Source of the DNA: Deltaproteobacteria bacterium Ga0077550
Lineage (GTDB): Bacteria > Myxococcota_A > Polyangia > Nannocystales > Nannocystaceae
Assembly (NCBI GenBank): GCA_001464385.1
Contig: LNFB01000105.1
Location: forward strand, 25,078-89,077
Length of the DNA stretch: 64,000 bases
Direction: 5' to 3'
The notes below the pieces were generated by a model. It did not search any database, was not told where the DNA came from, and was given only the letters and a program-made list of their open reading frames with translations. A program made the position numbers and the translations under genes. Positions 59,768 to 64,000 of the stretch are shown one piece after another. The number at the start of each line of letters is the position of its first letter. Position 1 is the first letter of the stretch.

Positions 59768-61942
59768 TCACCCGCCCGCCGACAACGGCGCGCGCGCGAC
59801 CTTCGGGAGGTCGTTCCAGTCGAGGTACGCCTGGGCCATGTCGTACTCGAAGAACCCCATCATGCCGGTGTCGATCACCTTGCGCAGCAGCAGCCGCGCC
59901 GCGTTCGGATCGCCGGCGTCCCACTTGCGCAGCGCCTCGTAGAACAGCGCCTCGGCCTTCTGTCCGCGGTCGTGCGCGGCGCCGAGCAACGCGTCGAACC
60001 CGACCTCGCCGCGGGCATGTCCCGCCAGCAGCTTCGACCACCCCTCGCCTCGGAACCCGGCGACGAAGGCCTCCGCCTCGGGCTCGACCGGGTGCCCCTG
60101 ACGCCGCGCGAGCTCGGCGATCCACAGCGAGAAATAGAGCTTGAGGCTCGACGAGAGGCTGCGTCGCGCCATCGCCCGGCGGTAGATGGTCCGCGCCTCG
60201 TCGTAGTAGCCGTGGGACACCACCGCGATGAGCGGATCGGCGTAGACCTTCACGTCGTCGGGGGCGAACTCCGCGGCCCGGGCGAAGTCCGACATCGCGA
60301 GCGCCGTGTCCCCGAGGTAGAACAGCAACTTGCCGCGCTCGACGAGGCGCGCCGCTCGATCGCCGACGTCGTCGTTCGGCCGGGCGAGCAGATCGTTCGT
60401 GTGGCGCAGGGCCATCCGGATGTGGCGCATCGAGTCGGCCCGATCGCCGCGGCGCAGCGCGATCTCGCCGAGCTGCTGGCGCGCCCGCGCCTCCCACTGC
60501 AGCTGCGTGAGCTCGTTGTCGTAGGCCAGGTTCGCCAGGTCCTCGTAGCGCGACTTGGCCTCGCCGAGCTTCGACTGCTTGAGCGCGATCGTACCGAGGA
60601 GATCGAGGGAGTTGGGGACCGGCTCGATGCCGACACTGCGGCGCAGGAGATCCTCGGCGCGGCGGGCCTCGCCGACCTCGTAGAGGCCCTGCGCGACGGT
60701 GTAGAACGCCTCCGGCATGCCGGGGCGGATCGGCCGATCCGCCCACAGGTGGGTCGCGCGATCGTGGAGCCTCTCGATGCGCGGCAGTCGGTCCGCCGCC
60801 GCCGCGGGGTCGCGCGCCGCGACCCGCTCGAGGTCCCGCTGCTCGAGCTGCGCGAGCTCCTGCCACGCCGCGAACACGTCCTCCTTGAGCGCGAGGCACT
60901 TGCGCAGGTGCTCCATTGCGGCGCCGCCGAGCCCCGCGTTGCGCAGGGTCCGGGCCCGCAGCAGGTGGACGTACGCGTCCTTGGGGTAGGTGGCGACCGC
61001 GTGGCGCGAGAGGTTGTCGACGATCGCCCAGCCCTGGGTCGTGTATGGATCGTCGGTGTCGGCGCCCGCGTCGGGGGCGAACTGCTCGGCGAAGGCGAGC
61101 AGCGCCGTCGGGCTGCGGCGCGGCTTGAACGCGTCGTTCATCAGCTCGGCCAGCTTCGCGACGGGCATGTCCACCTCGACGCTCGCGAGCGCAGCGCGGG
61201 CGCCCTCGACGTCGTCGGCACGCAGGTACAGGCGCATCAGCAGGTAGCCCGTGACCTCGAGCCGCCGCCGCGCCGCGCTGCCTGCATCCTGACCGCGGCT
61301 GGCCTTCGCGGCCTCGTAGCGCGCGAGGTAGAGATCCGCGAGGCGACGCACGACGAAGGGGCTGGGGAACGCGGCGGCGACGTCCTCGAGGGCGCGCTCG
61401 AGCTCCTCGTGGCGGAGCAGGGGCTCCTGCGCGAAGGGGCCGTTGCGCACGACCCAGTCCTCGAGCGTCTGCCACTGCTCGACCGCGCGGTCGCGCGTGC
61501 GCTCGTCCCCGAAGCGCTGGCGCACCGCGAGGGCCAGCAGCGACGGTGTCTCGGCGCCGCGGCGCGCGGTCACGTGGTAGACCTCGCCGGCGATCCCGGC
61601 CATCTGCGGCGCGACGATCTTCGCGTTGCGGAGCTCGGCGGGCGTGTAGAGGCCGACGCCGTAGCGCAGGGCCTGGATCGCCTCCTCGAATTCGCCGCCG
61701 CCGATCTGCCGGGTTACGTAGGCGCCGAGGAACCCCTGCAGCTCGGCGCGCTGCTTGGCCCGCGCCGGCGAGTCGGGCGCGAGCAGGGCGTAACGATTGA
61801 GCGCCTGCTCGAAGTCGTCGAGGTCCTCCACCTCCACGACGGCGTTGGCGTCGATCGACGCGGGACCCTTGGCGACCTTGCACCCCGGCAGCGCCCCGGC
61901 GAGTGCGAGGCACATCAACGCGACCGGCGCGCGGAGCTTCAC
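59768..61942 (-). CDS. TPR-repeat lipoprotein
   Basis: 724 residues from GTG 61942. The signal peptide ends in the lipobox 'GALPGC' and the rest is helical with TPR-like repeats, for example 'HLLRARTLRNAGLGGAAMEHLRK' and 'LGTIALKQSKLGEAKSRYEDL', most clear in residues 330-560. No other domain. It should be a periplasmic or outer-membrane scaffold. The start follows TATGCT by 6 nt, and is 38 bp from the convergently read end of the FadL-like gene upstream, so its transcript is separate. Confidence 0.8.
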   Translation of the reverse strand: MKLRAPVALMCLALAGALPGCKVAKGPASIDANAVVEVEDLDDFEQALNRYALLAPDSPARAKQRAELQGFLGAYVTRQIGGGEFEEAIQALRYGVGLYTPAELRNAKIVAPQMAGIAGEVYHVTARRGAETPSLLALAVRQRFGDERTRDRAVEQWQTLEDWVVRNGPFAQEPLLRHEELERALEDVAAAFPSPFVVRRLADLYLARYEAAKASRGQDAGSAARRRLEVTGYLLMRLYLRADDVEGARAALASVEVDMPVAKLAELMNDAFKPRRSPTALLAFAEQFAPDAGADTDDPYTTQGWAIVDNLSRHAVATYPKDAYVHLLRARTLRNAGLGGAAMEHLRKCLALKEDVFAAWQELAQLEQRDLERVAARDPAAAADRLPRIERLHDRATHLWADRPIRPGMPEAFYTVAQGLYEVGEARRAEDLLRRSVGIEPVPNSLDLLGTIALKQSKLGEAKSRYEDLANLAYDNELTQLQWEARARQQLGEIALRRGDRADSMRHIRMALRHTNDLLARPNDDVGDRAARLVERGKLLFYLGDTALAMSDFARAAEFAPDDVKVYADPLIAVVSHGYYDEARTIYRRAMARRSLSSSLKLYFSLWIAELARRQGHPVEPEAEAFVAGFRGEGWSKLLAGHARGEVGFDALLGAAHDRGQKAEALFYEALRKWDAGDPNAARLLLRKVIDTGMMGFFEYDMAQAYLDWNDLPKVARAPLSAGG

Positions 61943-61948
61943 TCGAGC

Positions 61949-61954
61949 AGCATA
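61949..61954 (-). promoter_or_regulatory. -10 hexamer TATGCT, leaderless spacing
   Basis: On the minus strand TATGCT ends 6 nt before the GTG at 61942. It supports this start over the open frame to 61999. Confidence 0.45.
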
Positions 61955-61979
61955 CCAGCCGGGCGTGTCGGCGCACGGA

Positions 61980-63704
61980 TCACTCGACCAGGACGTCACC
62001 CCACGACAGCGCCAGCGTGAACGAGTGCGTCAGCCCGAAGTAGCGGCCGGCGTTGGTCGATCGTGCGAGGCCGGCCAGGACCGAATCGGCACCCGCTGCG
62101 TTGATGTCGCCCCCCGATGCCGCGAAGTCGGCGGCGGCCGCCGGGGAGTACGCGGCCTCGGCCGGGCGAACGCGGCGGGGCAGGGTGACGTCGAGGCCGT
62201 AGCCCGGGGAGAGCACGAGGGTCACGCGCGAGCGGGCCCCGGGGCGCAAGCGGATCGCCGCGCCCGCCGACAACCCGAGCTTCGCGCCGTCGGCCGCGCC
62301 GGCCGAGCTCGCGACCCGGCGCACCATCGCCGTGCTTCCGTGCCCCGCGAACAGCACCGCCGCCCGGGCGTGTGCGCGGTAGGTGACGTAGGCGTCGGCG
62401 CCGTAGACATCCTGCAGCCCGCGGTAGCGCGTGAACTCGGGCAGGGCGAACGCGCGGCGATCGAGCCCCACCAGGCGCAGGGTCTGGCCCCCGTCGTCGT
62501 CGCACGACGCCCGCGCGGCGCCGCCCTGACACAGGTCGATCCAGTACAGGTTCAAGTCGAGGTGCCACTCGCGGTTGCGTCCGAGCAGGAACGCCGCCCC
62601 GAGCGCGACCTCCTGTGGGACGCGCTCGCGCAGCGTCGCGCTGGTCGGCGTGGCCGCGCTGCAGGCCGGCACTGCGGCCGGGCTGTCGGTCTCCGGATCC
62701 GGGCGGCACACCAGCGCGACGCCGGCGAGCACGACCTCGCCCGCGCGACGCAGCGGGAAGGTGCGGTAGCGGGCGCCGAGGCTGATCGTGTCGTTGGCGA
62801 GCTGCACGCCGACGCCGAAGGTGAGGGCGGCGTCGAAGCCCGGCGGCGCGCCGCTCGGGGGGACCCAGCGGGTCCAGCCCTTGAACCCGACCCGCTCGGC
62901 GCACGCGGGATCCTCCTTGTCCGTGCACGTCGTGTCGCTCGTGCCGCGCGAGCCGAGCGACGTGTCCTCGTCGAAGGCGAAGCGCTCGCGCAGGACAGGG
63001 AAGTGGATCCCGACGCCGAGCTGGAACGGGCCGCCGTCGTAGGCGATCGCGCCCGTGATGTCGTGGCGGTAGCTGACCTGACCGCCGTTGGGCGGGCAGG
63101 CATCGGTCCCCAGGCGGAGGCACCCGCGATCGGGGTCCGGCGCGAGGTGGTAGCGCAGCGCGTCGGCGCTCGCGATCCGCATCGTCGTGCCGAGCGTGTA
63201 GATGCCGAGCCCGATCGCGATCGGGTCGAAGTGCAGCGAGCCGCCGACGAAGTAGTCGAACCCAGGCTGCAGCAGCGAGGTGCGCGTGCCCATCTCGCCG
63301 GTCGGCTCGCCGGTGTCGGGGTCGATGGCGTAGCGGCGGACGACGTTCTGCTCGGCGGCCGCCGTCACGGCGATCTGGAACGCGGCGCGGCGCAGCGTCG
63401 CGAGCATCGCGGGGTTGTGGTGCAGGGCGGTGACCGAGCGCGTCGCCGGGCCCTGCGGTCGGACACCGCCGAGGCGCAGGGCCTGGCCGGGGAACGCGGA
63501 GGCCTCGGGTGCGAACGCCAGCACGCAGAGCAGGACCGCGAGCAGCGCCCACGGCCACGGCCCGACGAGCGATCGCGCGGCGTGGCGTCGCGAAGGTCGG
63601 CGGCGTGGCTGCGCGGTGCCGCTCCGTCGGGTTGCCGCGGTGCACCGCGGCCGAGCATACCGGCCCCCCCCGCGACAAAGCAGGTTGACCCCGGCGGTTT
63701 TCAC
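61980..63704 (-). CDS. FadL/OmpP1-like outer-membrane barrel protein
   Basis: 574 residues from GTG 63704. A basic 45-residue N-terminus precedes the hydrophobic core 'WALLAVLLCVLAF' and cleavage 'PEASA-FPG' near residue 70. 'RSVTALHHNPAMLATL' resembles the NPA-containing plug region of FadL/TodX proteins, and long alternating beta strands follow. The extended N-terminus has no downstream ATG or GTG, so this start is the only usable one, which is odd for a signal peptide. It carries an 8-C homopolymer (63664-63671) in codons ~11-14. A porin-like or fatty-acid transport role is inferred. Confidence 0.72.
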   Translation of the reverse strand: MKTAGVNLLCRGGGRYARPRCTAATRRSGTAQPRRRPSRRHAARSLVGPWPWALLAVLLCVLAFAPEASAFPGQALRLGGVRPQGPATRSVTALHHNPAMLATLRRAAFQIAVTAAAEQNVVRRYAIDPDTGEPTGEMGTRTSLLQPGFDYFVGGSLHFDPIAIGLGIYTLGTTMRIASADALRYHLAPDPDRGCLRLGTDACPPNGGQVSYRHDITGAIAYDGGPFQLGVGIHFPVLRERFAFDEDTSLGSRGTSDTTCTDKEDPACAERVGFKGWTRWVPPSGAPPGFDAALTFGVGVQLANDTISLGARYRTFPLRRAGEVVLAGVALVCRPDPETDSPAAVPACSAATPTSATLRERVPQEVALGAAFLLGRNREWHLDLNLYWIDLCQGGAARASCDDDGGQTLRLVGLDRRAFALPEFTRYRGLQDVYGADAYVTYRAHARAAVLFAGHGSTAMVRRVASSAGAADGAKLGLSAGAAIRLRPGARSRVTLVLSPGYGLDVTLPRRVRPAEAAYSPAAAADFAASGGDINAAGADSVLAGLARSTNAGRYFGLTHSFTLALSWGDVLVE

Positions 63705-63790
63705 CCACTACGATGCGCCGTGGCCCCCGCTTCCGGGTCCCTGGTCGCCGGAACTCCGGCACCACCCCGGGTCGTTCGAGGCATCTTTTC

Positions 63791-64000
63791 ATGGGACGAA
63801 CGCTGCGTCAGTTCACGTGTCGAGACGACCTGTGGGATCGCGTCGAGGCCCTGGCTCACCGCCGCGGCATGACCGCCGACGATGTGATCCAGGCGGCCCT
63901 CGTGCAGCTGTTCTCCCGCAAGGCCGACGCGCCTGCGGCCGCGACGGCGGCCCCGGCCCGCGCCACGCCGGCGCCCGCGGCCCCGCGCGCGGCGGCGCCG
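63791..64000 (+). CDS. Ribbon-helix-helix N-terminal protein, 3' truncated
   Basis: 70 codons open to the window edge with no stop. 'MGRTLRQFTCRDDLWDRVEAL' and 'RGMTADDVIQAALVQLF' match the short N-terminal module seen before FHA domains in myxobacterial proteins, followed by an Ala/Pro-rich linker. A C-terminal FHA domain is expected but lies outside the window. The start is the ATG at 63791; no Shine-Dalgarno is obvious. Confidence 0.6.
   Translation, partial: MGRTLRQFTCRDDLWDRVEALAHRRGMTADDVIQAALVQLFSRKADAPAAATAAPARATPAPAAPRAAAP

Overview
The window is about 70% GC and densely packed, with many ATGA/GTGA stop-start overlaps. The gene content points to a myxobacterium (phylum Myxococcota, probably Nannocystaceae or a relative): FHA and PilZ proteins, a membrane-anchored Ser/Thr kinase with an HRDxSPxN catalytic loop, an AgmX/GltJ-type zinc-ribbon/GYF protein, Ser/Thr-rich lipoproteins, many TPR proteins, and two Hsp70 genes. 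This placement is inferred from gene content; the only RNA gene seen is a tRNA-Cys and there is no rRNA. No prophage, insertion sequence or CRISPR array was found, and most genes are chromosomal housekeeping or envelope genes.

Layout. 1-4224: tail of a GldG-like ABC accessory gene, DUF4340 protein, APC-type permease. 4278-8138: LRR lipoprotein, XerC/D recombinase, convergent M23 peptidase lipoprotein. 8260-13784: J-domain protein and Hsp70 paralogue, endo/exonuclease-phosphatase, ECF sigma factor with a zinc-finger/six-TM anti-sigma. 13781-17196 (minus): membrane protein, CaiB/BaiF CoA-transferase, coaE. 17264-22968 (plus): engB, rimI, pyrK, pyrD, psd, methyltransferase. 23259-24608: group 2 sigma-70 factor. 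24719-32174: small TIG protein, Cys-rich lipoprotein, and a minus-strand operon of one giant TPR protein and two zinc-ribbon/double-FHA proteins. 32363-36443: fmdB-like gene, folD, PilZ protein, parB, parA, and a 55-codon acidic ORF. 36470-43077: FHA/GAF sigma54 activator divergent from lon, then dnaK. 43198-47568: M74-like murein endopeptidase lipoprotein, Ser/Thr kinase, a 491-bp control region with inverted repeats and an AT-rich patch, then a MerR-like and a sigma-region-4-like regulator. 47690-54505: purH, purD, DUF1015, hisZ, purA. 54863-64000: AgmX/GltJ-like protein, threonine aldolase, envelope protein, coiled-coil membrane protein, tRNA-Cys, TPR lipoprotein, FadL-like barrel, and a ribbon-helix-helix gene cut by the window edge.

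Working together. The purine cluster, pyrK-pyrD and folD supply nucleotides and one-carbon units. lon, dnaK and the J/Hsp70 pair handle protein quality. The FHA proteins, kinase, FHA-sigma54 activator and PilZ protein are the signalling layer; FHA domains bind phosphothreonine, so the kinase is a possible but unproven partner. A recurring sequence-level pattern is a TANNNT hexamer ending 6-9 nt before the start codon at unrelated genes, which predicts leaderless mRNAs and was used to choose several starts.
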